Below, in pieces: positions 31,770-41,672 of a DNA stretch of 64,000 nt. Below the pieces are notes generated by a model. The model made no database searches. It saw only the letters and a list, made by a program, of their open reading frames with translations, and was not told where the DNA came from. Each line of letters opens with the position of its first letter. Positions within the stretch are counted from its first letter, which is position 1. The translations under genes and the position numbers were made by a program. This DNA comes from Candidatus Saccharicenans sp. (GTDB taxonomy: Bacteria > Acidobacteriota > Aminicenantia > Aminicenantales > Saccharicenantaceae), in the NCBI GenBank assembly GCA_024653215.1, contig JANLFU010000004.1, forward strand, positions 191,001 through 255,000, written 5' to 3'.

Positions 31770-32852
31770 ATGAGAAAAAATAGAGGAGCGATCTTTTTAT
31801 ATGGTATCGGATTACTCATGTTTCTGGTAATGGCGGCACGTATTGAAGCCCGGCCCGGGCAGAATAAAGTCTTCCGGGTGGGTCAGCTGGCCGCCGGGCC
31901 GGGCCAGGTCGTCAGCGGCTTCCTGGAAGTGCCGGCCGGACAGGACCCGGCCACCAGGATTCCAATTACAATCATAAATGGCCGAAAATCTGGCAAAGTT
32001 CTGGCCGCCGTGGCTGGCGTCCATCCCTACGAATATCCGCCCATCCTGGCCCTTTACCGGGTTAAGGAGTTGATAAAACCGGAAGAACTGTCCGGGACAC
32101 TGGTCCTGGTTCACATCGCCAACCTGCCAGCCTTTCAACGTCGCACCATCTATTACAATCCTTACGACTGGAAAAATCTCAACCGGGTATTCCCGGGGGA
32201 CCCCGGGGGCAGCCAGAGCCAGAGGATAGCCGCCGTCCTGACTTCTGAAATCGTGGACCGGGTCGAGGCACTAATCGATATGCACTGCGGGGACGGCAAC
32301 GAGGCCCTGATTCCCTATACCTACTGGATGCTGAGCGGGGACCGGAAGCTTGACTCTATCACCCGGGAAATGGCCCTGGCCTTTGGCCTCAAGCACATCA
32401 TAATTGACGATACCAGGGCCCAGGATCTTAAAAACTCCAAGTACCTGGGCAACACCGCCATCGTCCGAAAAAAGCCGGCCATCACCACCGAGTCCGGTTA
32501 CCTGGGCCGGGTGGAGGAAGAGGCCATTGCGGCCAACGTGGCCGGTGTCCTGAATGTCATGAGATATTTCGGGATGCTGCCCGGGAAGGCTGAGCTCCAG
32601 ACAGACCCGGTCTGGATCGACAGGTACCAGGTTATTTATTCCGAGCATGATGGGCTGTTTCACCCCCGGGCCGGGATGGGTGATTATGTCAGGGCCGGCC
32701 AGATAGTCGGGATAATCACCGATTATCACGGGAAAGTTCTGGCCGAGATGCGGGCTCCTTTTACCGGCATTTTGCTCTACATAATCGGCACCCCGCCCTG
32801 CAACCAGGGGGAACCTCTATTTGAAGTCGGCCGGGTCAAGGAAAGACCGTAA
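31770..32852 (+). CDS. Secreted succinylglutamate desuccinylase/aspartoacylase-family protein
   Basis: M14-type zinc carboxypeptidase fold. A signal peptide (LFLYGIGLLMFLVMAAR-like) precedes the domain. Zinc ligands are likely in VAGVHPYEYPP (His, Glu) and IDMHCGDGNE (second His). The C-terminal barrel-like end (GDYVRAGQIVGIITDYHG) is typical of the AstE/AspA group. Length 360. AAAGGAGG precedes the ATG at 31770. The substrate is unknown; an exported member probably removes an acyl or amino-acid group from an extracellular compound (inference). Confidence 0.85.
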   Translation: MRKNRGAIFLYGIGLLMFLVMAARIEARPGQNKVFRVGQLAAGPGQVVSGFLEVPAGQDPATRIPITIINGRKSGKVLAAVAGVHPYEYPPILALYRVKELIKPEELSGTLVLVHIANLPAFQRRTIYYNPYDWKNLNRVFPGDPGGSQSQRIAAVLTSEIVDRVEALIDMHCGDGNEALIPYTYWMLSGDRKLDSITREMALAFGLKHIIIDDTRAQDLKNSKYLGNTAIVRKKPAITTESGYLGRVEEEAIAANVAGVLNVMRYFGMLPGKAELQTDPVWIDRYQVIYSEHDGLFHPRAGMGDYVRAGQIVGIITDYHGKVLAEMRAPFTGILLYIIGTPPCNQGEPLFEVGRVKERP

Positions 32853-33080
32853 ACGGCTGGAGATCAGCCCGGGCAGGAATCAAATTATTTATGAGAGCCT
32901 CTGAGCGGGATTAAATTCTATCGCGCTATGGTAGCACTGTTATCCTTATGATGCGGGGGCAATCTAATATCTGAAATTCCTGGTAACGCTGGAAAATTTG
33001 AATGCCTGAAATTATGAACGGTGAAACTCAGCCATATTCAATTTCAACCAGGGAAAATCATCAGCGAAATAATCCGGCCT

Positions 33081-33278
33081 TTATTTAGCGGGCAGAGCGA
33101 AGTGTTCCTTCATTTTTTCCGGTTGCCCCATCCTGAACCTGAAGTTTAAGTCATGTGCCGCTGGCCCATAAGAAAATTTATCAATTTCTTGCTGCTGACC
33201 CGGGGTAGCAAAGACGACCGCCTGGCTTCTGGAGATATTTAGGGTGGGCCATGGAGCTTCATCCTTCTGCCGGTCCAT
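33081..33278 (-). pseudogene. Possible gene remnant in an otherwise empty 540-base region
   Basis: The stretch 32853-33391 has no confident gene. On the minus strand an open frame from ATG 33276-33278 to a stop at 33081 has protein-like sequence (SRSQAVVFATPG, AAHDLNFRFRMGQPEKMKEH) but no ribosome site, and the frame stays open upstream until it collides with the next gene. It may be the tail of a decayed gene. I recognise no family. Confidence 0.25.
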
Positions 33279-33391
33279 CAGCTTCTGCCTTATGGAGAAA
33301 AAATTTTGGGAGGGGCGGGAAACCTTTTGCCAGGAGAATCCGTCTATAATTATGAATTCCTGAAAATTTATCCTTCGGTGGTTGTAGGAGA

Positions 33392-35569
33392 ATGAGAAGA
33401 GGTTTTTTAACATTATTTGCCCTCGCGATTCTGCTCTCGGTAATTTCTCAGGCTCCATTTCCAGCCCGGGCCTCGGCCCACGTCCAGGATGCAAAACTTT
33501 CCATTCCCAGGCTGTCCCACCCGCCGAAGATTGATGGCGTTCTGGACGAGGTCTACGAACGGGAAGCTCTCAAGATTGAAGATTTCGTGCAGCTTTCTCC
33601 GAAGGAAAACGGTCAGCCTACCGAGAAAACCGTCGCCTACCTCGGTTACGACGAAAAGAATCTATATCTGGCCTTCCGCTGCTTTGATTCCCAGCCCAAG
33701 AAAATCCGCTGCTCGGTCACCAGCCGCGACAACTGCATGGAAGATGATTGGGTGATCATTTTCCTCGACACCTTCGGCGAGAAGCGGCGGGCCTTTACCT
33801 TCGTGTTGAATCCCATCGGGGTACAGGCTGACTTCATGCGAATGGAAGAAGGCGGCAACGACAACATGGATGATTCCTGGGACACCTTTTTCTTTTCCGA
33901 CGGCAAGCTGGATGCCCAGGGCTACGTGGTGGAAGCGGCCATTCCCTTCAAAAGCATCCGTTTTCCCGACGAGGACCCCAAGACCTGGAATATCGTCCTG
34001 GGGCGCAACCTGCCCCGTACGGGGGAGATAATCATCTGGCCGCGGTATTCTCGCACCATCCCCGGGCTGCTCAGCCAGGGCCGGCCTTTCATCCTGACCG
34101 GCCACCTGGAAAAGGGCAAAAACCTGGAAATAATGCCGGTGGTCACCTCGGCCAAGACCGAGGGCCAGAAGATAGACGTGCAGCCAGGCCTTAACCTTAA
34201 GTATGGAGCCAACTCTAACCTGACCCTTGACCTGACGGCCAACCCGGACTTCAGCCAGGTGGAAGCCGATGTTCCCCAGATCGATCTCAATCTTCGCTAC
34301 GCCCTTTATTACCAGGAAAAAAGGCCCTTCTTCCTGGAAGGGATGGAAATATTCCGTTACCCGGCCATAGAAATGGTTTATACCCGGCGGATCATTGACC
34401 CCCTATTCGGGGCCCGGGTAACCGGCAAGACCGGTCGGTTTACCTACGGATTGCTCACCGCCTATGACCAGAAACCCACTGAAAGCCTGTGGGATGTTCA
34501 CAACGGAGGCGGGGAGGAAACGGTTGACCGCAATGCCCTGTTCAACATCTTCCGGGTGAAGGCTGATGTCTTCGACCAGTCCTACGTGGGCTTCACTCTG
34601 GCTGATAAGGAAATAACGGGCGGAGCCTGGAACCGGGTGGCCGGAATAGACGGAATGTGGCGCTTCAAGGACCGCTTCTTCTTTTCCTTCCAGGCCCTGG
34701 CCTCGGACACCAGGAATGAAGAACGCAACACCTCCCTGGCTCCGGCCCTGTACAGCGAGTTCTATTATTACACCCGGCTCAGAAAAAAGCTTCACTGGGG
34801 AATCGGCGGTTATTTCCAGGCCATGCATCCCGATTTTGAAGCTTCTTCGGGTTTTGTCAACCGGGTCGATTACCGCCTGACCGGCCTCTTTACTTTTTTC
34901 AACCTGTACACCGATAAAAAATACCTCAACCAGGTTGACCTGAACCTCCAGGTGGCCCAGCGAGATTCTTACCGGGGTGACATCGTCCAGGACAGGTGGT
35001 TCAGGGCCCGGCTCCAGTTCCGCCTGACCGAGTTCAACCGGATCTTCCTCTTCCTGACCAGGTCCATGGAGCGTTATGCCGATATAGATTTCAATAAGAC
35101 CACCTTTTACCTGGAAGGCCAGACCACCTTTCTGAGCTGGTTGCCCCTTAATTTTTATTTTCAGACCGGGCACAGCATAAACTACGATCCGGAGGATCCC
35201 TTCCTTGGCTACAGCAACATCTACGGCCTGTTCCTGACACTCAAGCCGGAAAAAAGGCTGCAGCTCGGCCTGGATATTAACTGGCAGACTTACTGGAGGG
35301 AATGGGGCGGCGAGAAGCTCTGGGATTACCTGGTCATCAGGCAGAAAACAACCTTCCAGATTTCCAAGACCCTGTCCATCCGGACCATCGTCGATTACAA
35401 CGATTATTATAAGAAGATATTTGGCAGCCTGCTCCTGAGCTGGGTGCTGCGGCCCGGTACCCTCTTCTACCTGGGAGCCGACTCCAATTACCTCCGGGAT
35501 GAATTCGGCCATTATGGTCGGACCAATTACGGGGTGTTCATGAAATTCTCTTACTGGTGGAGGATCTGA
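33392..35569 (+). CDS. Secreted CBM9-like / DUF5916-type protein
   Basis: A 725-residue exported protein. After the signal peptide, residues about 35-220 form a family 9 carbohydrate-binding-like domain (PKIDGVLDEVYE, KNLYLAFRCFD, DDWVIIFLDTF). The remainder matches the DUF5916 pattern: PDFSQVEADVPQIDLN, KRPFFLEGMEIF, then alternating aromatic beta strands (YYYTRLRKKLHWGIGGYFQ) ending in YGVFMKFSYWWRI, as in an outer-membrane barrel. The ATG 33392 is preceded by AGGAGA; TATAAT lies at 33345-33350. A strong hairpin follows. Substrate unknown. Confidence 0.85.
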   Translation: MRRGFLTLFALAILLSVISQAPFPARASAHVQDAKLSIPRLSHPPKIDGVLDEVYEREALKIEDFVQLSPKENGQPTEKTVAYLGYDEKNLYLAFRCFDSQPKKIRCSVTSRDNCMEDDWVIIFLDTFGEKRRAFTFVLNPIGVQADFMRMEEGGNDNMDDSWDTFFFSDGKLDAQGYVVEAAIPFKSIRFPDEDPKTWNIVLGRNLPRTGEIIIWPRYSRTIPGLLSQGRPFILTGHLEKGKNLEIMPVVTSAKTEGQKIDVQPGLNLKYGANSNLTLDLTANPDFSQVEADVPQIDLNLRYALYYQEKRPFFLEGMEIFRYPAIEMVYTRRIIDPLFGARVTGKTGRFTYGLLTAYDQKPTESLWDVHNGGGEETVDRNALFNIFRVKADVFDQSYVGFTLADKEITGGAWNRVAGIDGMWRFKDRFFFSFQALASDTRNEERNTSLAPALYSEFYYYTRLRKKLHWGIGGYFQAMHPDFEASSGFVNRVDYRLTGLFTFFNLYTDKKYLNQVDLNLQVAQRDSYRGDIVQDRWFRARLQFRLTEFNRIFLFLTRSMERYADIDFNKTTFYLEGQTTFLSWLPLNFYFQTGHSINYDPEDPFLGYSNIYGLFLTLKPEKRLQLGLDINWQTYWREWGGEKLWDYLVIRQKTTFQISKTLSIRTIVDYNDYYKKIFGSLLLSWVLRPGTLFYLGADSNYLRDEFGHYGRTNYGVFMKFSYWWRI

Positions 35570-35613
35570 CCGTTCCCGCGGACACAAATGTGGCCTGCCA
35601 ATTCAAATAAATT

Positions 35614-35638
35614 GGGGCAGAGGATAGACCTCTGCCCC
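35614..35638 (+). terminator. Strong terminator-like hairpin
   Basis: GGGGCAGAGG (35614-35623) and CCTCTGCCCC (35629-35638) form a perfect 10-bp stem with a 5-base loop, 45 bases after the CBM9/DUF5916 stop and just before mfd. The following bases (CCTCTCGTCT) are pyrimidine-rich but hold no T-run. Confidence 0.6.
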
Positions 35639-35659
35639 CCTCTCGTCTAAAATAACTCT

Positions 35660-38600
35660 GTGAGTCTGGAATTTCTGGCAGGGCTGCCGGAGTTCAGGGC
35701 CCTGGTAGCCAGGTTAAAGAAGGGGGAGGACTGTCTTTTTTTAGCCGGGGTAATACCCGAAGCCCGGCCTTATCTCTATGCCCTCCTTTCCAGGGAAGTA
35801 GACCGGCCGATCGTGGTCATCTTGCCGGGCAGTATTTCCCCTGCCGATCTCAGGCAGGAAACCGAAAATTTCCTCCGGCTTCTATCCGTGAAAAGAGAAG
35901 TCCAGGTTCTACCGGCCCTGGGTAGCGAACCCTACCTGGAAGTGGCCGCGCCCCTGGAGGCCGTGGCCTCAAGGATGAAGACCTTTTACAGCCTTCTCCT
36001 CGGGCACAGGCCACTCATCTTTACCAGCCTGGCCGGACTGCTGAAGCCGGTGCCGAGGAGCGAAGACTTAAAAAAATCCTTTATCAGGATAAATTCCGGG
36101 GAAGAGCTTGACCGGGACTGGCTGCTGGAAAGGCTGAAAGAATTTGGTTATGCCCATGAAGACCTGGTAGCTTCGGCCGGCGAGTATGCCTACCGCGGCG
36201 GCATCGTGGATGTCTATTCCGTCTGGTCGAATTACCCGGTGCGTCTGGAGTTTGCCGGAAACCGGGTGAGCTCCATCAGGGAATTCGACGCTTCGACCCA
36301 GAGGTTCGTTAACCGCATTGAGTCGGCCGTAATTCCATCGCTGAGAGAATTTCCAGGCCAGACAGAATTCATCGAAAAATTCTGCCGGCAGGCCAGGAAC
36401 CGGGCTCCCCGCAGTCGGGACCTTGAGAAAAAGATAGAGCTTCTGCGGCAGGGGGAATTCTTCCCTTCCTTTGCCTATTCGGCCTTGCTGGTCGGCGAAC
36501 ATTTTGCCCCCGTAACCGGACTCCTGGAAAACCCGCTGTACATATTTGAAGAGCGGGAGCTGGTGGAAAAAGACTGGGAAGAGCGGCTGGCCGAGTGGCG
36601 GAAGTCCTACGAAGAGCAGGCGGCCCAGTCAGGATTTTTCCTGCCGCCGGAAGAGATTTTCCCGCCGGGAATCCTGGAATCGATCCGGGAACGCGTCCTG
36701 ACCCTCAGCGAGCTGGGTTGGGAAGAAAGTGGCGACGGTGTTCATTTTTCCTTCCAGCCGGTGCCCCGCTTTGATAACAGGATCCCGTTCTTCCTACAGT
36801 ATCTGAAGAAGCGCCAGGAGGAGCGTGACCTCTGTTACCTCTTCATTTCTAATCCCGGAAAGCGGGAGCGGCTGGCCGCGGTGCTGCGGGAAGAAGATAT
36901 TCCGGTTAGGCTTCTCTCCGACCCCCTGGAAAGCCCGCGCGGAGAGGAGGTCAACCTGGTTGAAGGTGAGCTGCAACGCGGGTTCTGCTTTCCGAAGCAG
37001 AAGGTCTTCTTTTTCGCCGAGCGCGATATCTTTACCGAGGAAAAAGTCATAATAAGCCGCGTTCCGCGGAAGCTGTTTTTCTCACAGTTCCAGGACCTGA
37101 ACCAGGGAGACTACGTGGTCCATACCGAGTACGGGGTCGGCCGCTTCAACGGGCTGAAAAAGCTGGACTTTGACGGGCGGGCGCACGACTTTATTGAGAT
37201 TATCTACAGGGACGATGACCGGCTGCTGGTGCCGGTGGAGGACCTGAACCTGGTCCAGAAATTTTCCAGCGCGCCCGGGGTGGCTCCCCAGCTTGATAAG
37301 CTCGGTACCCAGACCTGGGCCAGGACCAAGGCCCGGGTTAAGAAGGCCGTCGAAGAAATTGCCCAGGAGCTCCTGGAGCTTTATGCCCGGAGAAAGACGG
37401 TGGAGGGCATTGCCTACAGCCCCGGAGGACAGTGGGAAAGGGAATTTGAAAAAATGTTCATCTACGAGGAGACCGAGGACCAGCTCCGGGCCATAGAAGA
37501 GGTCAAGAAGGATATGGAATCTCCGCGCCCGATGGACCGGTTGCTATGCGGGGATGTAGGCTACGGTAAAACCGAGGTGGCCATGAGGGCGGCCTTCAAG
37601 GCGGTTATGGACGGAAGGCAGGTGGCCGTTCTCTGCCCGACCACGGTGCTGGCCGTTCAGCACCTCAACACCTTCCGCCAGCGGATGCTGCTATTCCCGG
37701 TGCGGGTGGAAGCCCTGACCAGGCTGCAGTCGCGGAAAGAGCAGCAGAAAATAATAGAGGACCTGAAAAAGGGTTTTGTAGATATCATCATCGGCACCCA
37801 CCGGCTCCTTTCCCCGGACGTCGGCTTTCATAACCTGGGGTTGTTGATAATTGACGAGGAGCAGAGGTTCGGGGTCAGCCATAAAGAAAGAATCAAGCAG
37901 CTCAAAGCCAGCATCGATGTTTTGACTCTGACCGCCACTCCCATACCGCGAACCCTCAACCTGGCCCTGAGCGGCCTGCGTGACATTAGCCTCATTGAAA
38001 CGCCGCCCAGAGACCGGCTGGCGGTGCACACGGTGGTGGCGCCCTTCAATTCAGGACTGGTAGCTTCGGCCGTAAAGCAGGAGCTCGAGCGCCAGGGCCA
38101 GGTCTATTACATTCACAACCGCATAGACGATATCGACCGGGTGGCCGACCTGGTCCGCAAGCTGGTTCCCCAGGCCAGGGTGATTACCATTCACGGGCGG
38201 ATGAAAGGTCCGGAGCTGGAGAAGAGGATGCTCGATTTCATAAACCAGAAATACAACGTCCTGGTCTCCACCACCATCATCGAGAACGGCATCGACATTC
38301 CACTGGTCAATACCCTGATAGTGGACCGGGCTGACCTGTACGGGCTGGCCCAGCTCTACCAGCTCCGGGGACGGGTGGGCCGCTCTTCCCGGCAGGCCTA
38401 TGCCTATTTCCTGGTGCCACCGTTGTTTGAACTGAGCCCGGAAGCCAGGGAGAGGCTCAAGGCCCTGAAGGAGTTCAGCGAGCTGGGCTCCGGCTTCCGG
38501 CTGGCTGCCCGTGACCTGGAAATCAGGGGGGCGGGCAACATCCTGGGACACCGGCAGCATGGTTTTATCGAGGCGGTCGGCTACGAGTACTTCCTGCAGC

Positions 38601-39094
38601 TCCTGGAGCGGGCGGTCAGGGAGCAGAAGGGAGAAAGGTTAGAAGAAGCCCGGTGCGAGATAAATCTCAAGGTTGACTTCAGGATCCCGGAAGATTACCT
38701 GCCCCAGGTTAACCTCCGCCTGAACCTTTACAAGAGGCTGTCAGCGTTGGAGAACCCGGACGAAGCCCTGAAAATAAGGGAAGAGATCCAGGACCGCTTC
38801 GGCCCGCTGCCGCCCGGAGTGGAAAACCTTTTTCTCTATGCCCAGATCAAATATTACACCGGCAGGATAAAGCTTAAGGCCCTCGACCGGAACGGCCAGA
38901 GGCTGCTGTTAAAATTCCCGCCCGAAGTCCATTTTCGCTGGGAGGCGGTGCAGGGGCTGCTAAAACGTTACCGGGGTAACGTTTCCCCCCTTGGATTGAT
39001 GACCTTTAACCTGCCGGCCGGTTCCGACCGGGAGTTCCTGGTTCAGGCCCGGCTTATCTTGAAGGAGCTCTCAGGCTATACTATAATCAACTGA
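35660..39094 (+). CDS. mfd: Transcription-repair coupling factor Mfd
   Basis: Removes RNA polymerase stalled at lesions and recruits UvrA. Seen: UvrB-like N-terminal module, the RNA-polymerase-interacting segment (QGDYVVHTEYGVGRF), Walker A GDVGYGKTEVAMRAA, the DEEQRFGV box, TATPIPRTLNLAL, motif VI QLRGRVGRS, and the TRCF C-terminal domain. Length 1144 is normal. GTG start at 35660 with no Shine-Dalgarno; TAAAAT ends 6 bases upstream, the same spacing as at uvrA. Confidence 0.96.
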   Translation: MSLEFLAGLPEFRALVARLKKGEDCLFLAGVIPEARPYLYALLSREVDRPIVVILPGSISPADLRQETENFLRLLSVKREVQVLPALGSEPYLEVAAPLEAVASRMKTFYSLLLGHRPLIFTSLAGLLKPVPRSEDLKKSFIRINSGEELDRDWLLERLKEFGYAHEDLVASAGEYAYRGGIVDVYSVWSNYPVRLEFAGNRVSSIREFDASTQRFVNRIESAVIPSLREFPGQTEFIEKFCRQARNRAPRSRDLEKKIELLRQGEFFPSFAYSALLVGEHFAPVTGLLENPLYIFEERELVEKDWEERLAEWRKSYEEQAAQSGFFLPPEEIFPPGILESIRERVLTLSELGWEESGDGVHFSFQPVPRFDNRIPFFLQYLKKRQEERDLCYLFISNPGKRERLAAVLREEDIPVRLLSDPLESPRGEEVNLVEGELQRGFCFPKQKVFFFAERDIFTEEKVIISRVPRKLFFSQFQDLNQGDYVVHTEYGVGRFNGLKKLDFDGRAHDFIEIIYRDDDRLLVPVEDLNLVQKFSSAPGVAPQLDKLGTQTWARTKARVKKAVEEIAQELLELYARRKTVEGIAYSPGGQWEREFEKMFIYEETEDQLRAIEEVKKDMESPRPMDRLLCGDVGYGKTEVAMRAAFKAVMDGRQVAVLCPTTVLAVQHLNTFRQRMLLFPVRVEALTRLQSRKEQQKIIEDLKKGFVDIIIGTHRLLSPDVGFHNLGLLIIDEEQRFGVSHKERIKQLKASIDVLTLTATPIPRTLNLALSGLRDISLIETPPRDRLAVHTVVAPFNSGLVASAVKQELERQGQVYYIHNRIDDIDRVADLVRKLVPQARVITIHGRMKGPELEKRMLDFINQKYNVLVSTTIIENGIDIPLVNTLIVDRADLYGLAQLYQLRGRVGRSSRQAYAYFLVPPLFELSPEARERLKALKEFSELGSGFRLAARDLEIRGAGNILGHRQHGFIEAVGYEYFLQLLERAVREQKGERLEEARCEINLKVDFRIPEDYLPQVNLRLNLYKRLSALENPDEALKIREEIQDRFGPLPPGVENLFLYAQIKYYTGRIKLKALDRNGQRLLLKFPPEVHFRWEAVQGLLKRYRGNVSPLGLMTFNLPAGSDREFLVQARLILKELSGYTIIN
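39059..39087 (+). promoter_or_regulatory. Promoter-like pair at the end of mfd
   Basis: TTGAAG (39059-39064) and a perfect TATAAT (39082-39087) with a 17-base spacer lie over the mfd 3' end, 25 bases before the first parvulin gene. Confidence 0.55.
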
Positions 39095-39111
39095 GGCTGC
39101 CGAGAATTTCC

Positions 39112-40059
39112 ATGAAAAAAGCTATTCTGGCCATCCTGTTGCTGGTTCTGGTAGGGGCCGTCCTTTATTTCGGCTACCACTATTTCCAGGAGAAAAAAGG
39201 GGCAGAGGAGGCCGACAACCGGGGAGAAAAGGTTGTCTTCCGGGTAGAAGAGAAGAGCTATACCCTGGCGGATTTTGAAAACTATGTCAAAATTTTAAAC
39301 CCGGACCGGCAGGAGCTACCGGGCGAAGCCCTGAGCCAGCTTTTTGACCAGTTTATAGAGGACAAGTTGATACTCTATTCTGCCATGAAGCAGGGCCTGG
39401 AGCTGACGGCCGAGGAAAAGGAGGCTTTCCTGCGCAGGATGACCCGCGATTACCCGGCCGAAGAGGGCCTGGTTGAGAAGCTGGCTGCCGACCGCGGCCT
39501 GGAAGAAAGCCTGCTGGTGGAGAAGTACAAGCACGAAAAGATAAAAGAAGTGGTGGTGACCGAAGACGAGATAAAAAGATATTACGAGGAAAACAAAAAG
39601 GATTTCCTGGCCCCGGAGCGGGTCCGGGTCAGCCAGATCCTGGTGGGGTCGAGCGAGCAAGCCATCAAGCTGAGGGAAAGATTGCAGAAAGCCGGTGAGG
39701 AAGAGTTCAGGCAGGCGGCCAGGGAGTTCTCAAAGGCCCCCGACGCTTACAAGGGCGGAGTCATGGGTGTCTTCAAGCCGGGCGAGCTTCCGGCCGACAT
39801 GGAAAAGGTGATCTTTTCCCTGGAGGAAGGCCGGCTGTCCACAGTTTTCCAGTCAGCTTACGGCTATCATATCTTCCGCCTGGACAGGAGATACTCGCCC
39901 AGCCTGTTGAGCCTGGAAGAGGCCTATTCGCGGATCCGAAACCTTTTGCTGGAAAGGAAAGTTAAGGATATAGTGGGCCGGGAAGTGGAAGAGCTCAAAG
40001 CTACTTATCACTGGGAGGTTTATCCGGCCAACCTGCCTTTTAGGTATGAAGGGAATTAA
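39112..40059 (+). CDS. Membrane-anchored parvulin-type peptidyl-prolyl isomerase
   Basis: Envelope chaperone/isomerase. One N-terminal membrane segment (AILAILLLVLVGAVLYFGYHY) with no lipobox, a SurA-like helical part (about 40-160), and a single parvulin domain (VRVSQILVGSS, GGVMGVFKPGELP, YGYHIFRLDRR). Length 315. It lies 17 bases after mfd and 1 base before a second isomerase gene, so the two likely form one unit served by the promoter inside mfd. Confidence 0.87.
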   Translation: MKKAILAILLLVLVGAVLYFGYHYFQEKKGAEEADNRGEKVVFRVEEKSYTLADFENYVKILNPDRQELPGEALSQLFDQFIEDKLILYSAMKQGLELTAEEKEAFLRRMTRDYPAEEGLVEKLAADRGLEESLLVEKYKHEKIKEVVVTEDEIKRYYEENKKDFLAPERVRVSQILVGSSEQAIKLRERLQKAGEEEFRQAAREFSKAPDAYKGGVMGVFKPGELPADMEKVIFSLEEGRLSTVFQSAYGYHIFRLDRRYSPSLLSLEEAYSRIRNLLLERKVKDIVGREVEELKATYHWEVYPANLPFRYEGN

Positions 40060-40060
40060 T

Positions 40061-41029
40061 ATGACTGCAAAAAAATTGGTAACGCTGGGGCTGGCCGTGG
40101 TGGCCATCGCCCTCTGGCTTCCCGGGGACGTGGTTGAAGAAATCGTGGCCATCGTCAACGGCGATGTCATCACCCTGTCCGAGTACCGGGAGCAGTTTAA
40201 CACCACAGTCCAGATGTTGCGGGCCCAGTTGAGCGGGGAAGAGTATTTCAAGGAATACGAACGGCTGAAGGATTCGCTCCTGGACATGATGATCACCGAC
40301 CTGCTGCTTATCCAGAAGGCCAGGGAACAAAATCTCAATGTCAAGGAGCAGCTTAAGGCCACCATCGAAAAAATCAAAACGGATAACAACCTGTCTTCGG
40401 ACGAAGAGCTGATCCGGGCCATGAATGCCCAGGGCATAGATTACAACGTCTGGGTAAAGGAGCTGGAAGAAAACCTTTTGCGCCAGGCCGTAATTTACGT
40501 CGAGGTGGACCGGAACATTGTCCTGGATGACTCGGAGATCGTTACGTATTACAAGAAGAAACCGGAGGAATTTGTTGTGCCCCCCGAGTACAGGATCAGG
40601 GCCATTTATCTCTCGGTGGCCACCAACCCCGACTACCTGCTGGAGGAAAAGAGAAACGCCATTTCGGAAAAATTGAAGAGCGGTTCATCCTTCGAGGACC
40701 TGGTAGCCGAATACTCGGAAGGGCCAAAGGAAAACGGCGGCGACCTGGGATTCTTCAAGAAGGGAGAGCTGGACAAGTCCATCGAACAGGCTGTGGAAAA
40801 GCTCAAGCCGGGCGAGGTTTCTTCCTGGATCCAGGCCCGCAACGGCTGGTACCTGGTAAAACTTGAAGAGAAGAAGGATAGCTACCAGAAGACCTTCGAC
40901 CAGGCCCGGTCAGAAATCGAGCAGAAGCTCTACATGCAAAAGAGAGAACAGAAAATTAACGAATATGTTAAGAAACTGAAGGAAGAAAGTTTTATCAAGA
41001 TTTTGAACCCCAATCCCCTGAATCTTTAG
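40061..41029 (+). CDS. SurA-like periplasmic peptidyl-prolyl isomerase
   Basis: Outer-membrane-protein chaperone candidate. A signal peptide precedes the SurA N-terminal motif VEEIVAIVNGDVITLSEYREQF. One parvulin domain follows (YRIRAIYLSVA, NGGDLGFFKKGEL, NGWYLVKLEEK). E. coli SurA has two parvulin domains; this has one. I choose ATG 40061, preceded by AAGGGA at 7-base spacing, giving 322 residues; ATG 40046 overlaps the previous gene. It ends convergently toward pyruvoyl arginine decarboxylase. Confidence 0.87.
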   Translation: MTAKKLVTLGLAVVAIALWLPGDVVEEIVAIVNGDVITLSEYREQFNTTVQMLRAQLSGEEYFKEYERLKDSLLDMMITDLLLIQKAREQNLNVKEQLKATIEKIKTDNNLSSDEELIRAMNAQGIDYNVWVKELEENLLRQAVIYVEVDRNIVLDDSEIVTYYKKKPEEFVVPPEYRIRAIYLSVATNPDYLLEEKRNAISEKLKSGSSFEDLVAEYSEGPKENGGDLGFFKKGELDKSIEQAVEKLKPGEVSSWIQARNGWYLVKLEEKKDSYQKTFDQARSEIEQKLYMQKREQKINEYVKKLKEESFIKILNPNPLNL

Positions 41030-41070
41030 GTGGTCTAACTGGGGCCCAGGGTATTGGCCCGCCTGAAAGG

Positions 41071-41622
41071 TCAGGTCACAAAAACCGCGGCAGCCACGGC
41101 TGTCGTCCAGAGCCCTTTAGCCCCGGCCGCTACCTGGGAAATACTCCTGGTCCTGACCGTCAGGTGCTGGTTGATGCGGTAATAATTCTCGCGCCCGCGC
41201 TTGAAATTGTGCCGGGAATAGGCTTCCCCGAGCTTGGTGGCCAGCATCTCGGCCGCCAGCTCCTCGGCCTGGGCTCCGGCCTCTTTCTCGCTTTCGCCAA
41301 AGCCTTCGTGCTCGGCCAGGTAACCGTACTGTTCCTTTTCCTGTGGTATGGCCAGTCCGATGGAAGCGGAAATCAGGCGATGGGCTTCGTCGGTGGCATT
41401 TTCGCTCATCACCAGGAAAACCACCTGCCCTGGCTTCAGCTTCTTCAGTCCCTCGGCCCGGCTGATCAGCCGGCAGTGGGGCGGGAAGATGCTGGAGACC
41501 CGGACCAGGTTGAAGGGCGAAATTCCGGCTTCGCGCAGGGCCAGCTCGAAGCTGACCAGTTTCTGGGCATGCTGGCCCTTGCCCCTGGTCAGAAAAACCT
41601 GTCTTGGTAAAATTGTCTCCAT
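41071..41622 (-). CDS. pdaD: Pyruvoyl-dependent arginine decarboxylase
   Basis: Converts arginine to agmatine with a self-made pyruvoyl group. The cleavage site is seen as RVSSIFPP (Ser43-Ser44), where chain cleavage turns the second Ser into the pyruvoyl cofactor. The Glu in GQVVFLVMSENAT and the EGFGES run are also typical. I start at ATG 41620-41622 behind AAAGGA, giving 183 residues, the family size. No agmatinase or spermidine synthase is in the window, so whether it serves polyamine synthesis or acid resistance cannot be told. Confidence 0.9.
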   Translation of the reverse strand: METILPRQVFLTRGKGQHAQKLVSFELALREAGISPFNLVRVSSIFPPHCRLISRAEGLKKLKPGQVVFLVMSENATDEAHRLISASIGLAIPQEKEQYGYLAEHEGFGESEKEAGAQAEELAAEMLATKLGEAYSRHNFKRGRENYYRINQHLTVRTRSISQVAAGAKGLWTTAVAAAVFVT

Positions 41623-41672
41623 CTGGGCTATCCTTTCTCGGTCAATTCTCCGCTGACAGTGGCAGAAGAAAT

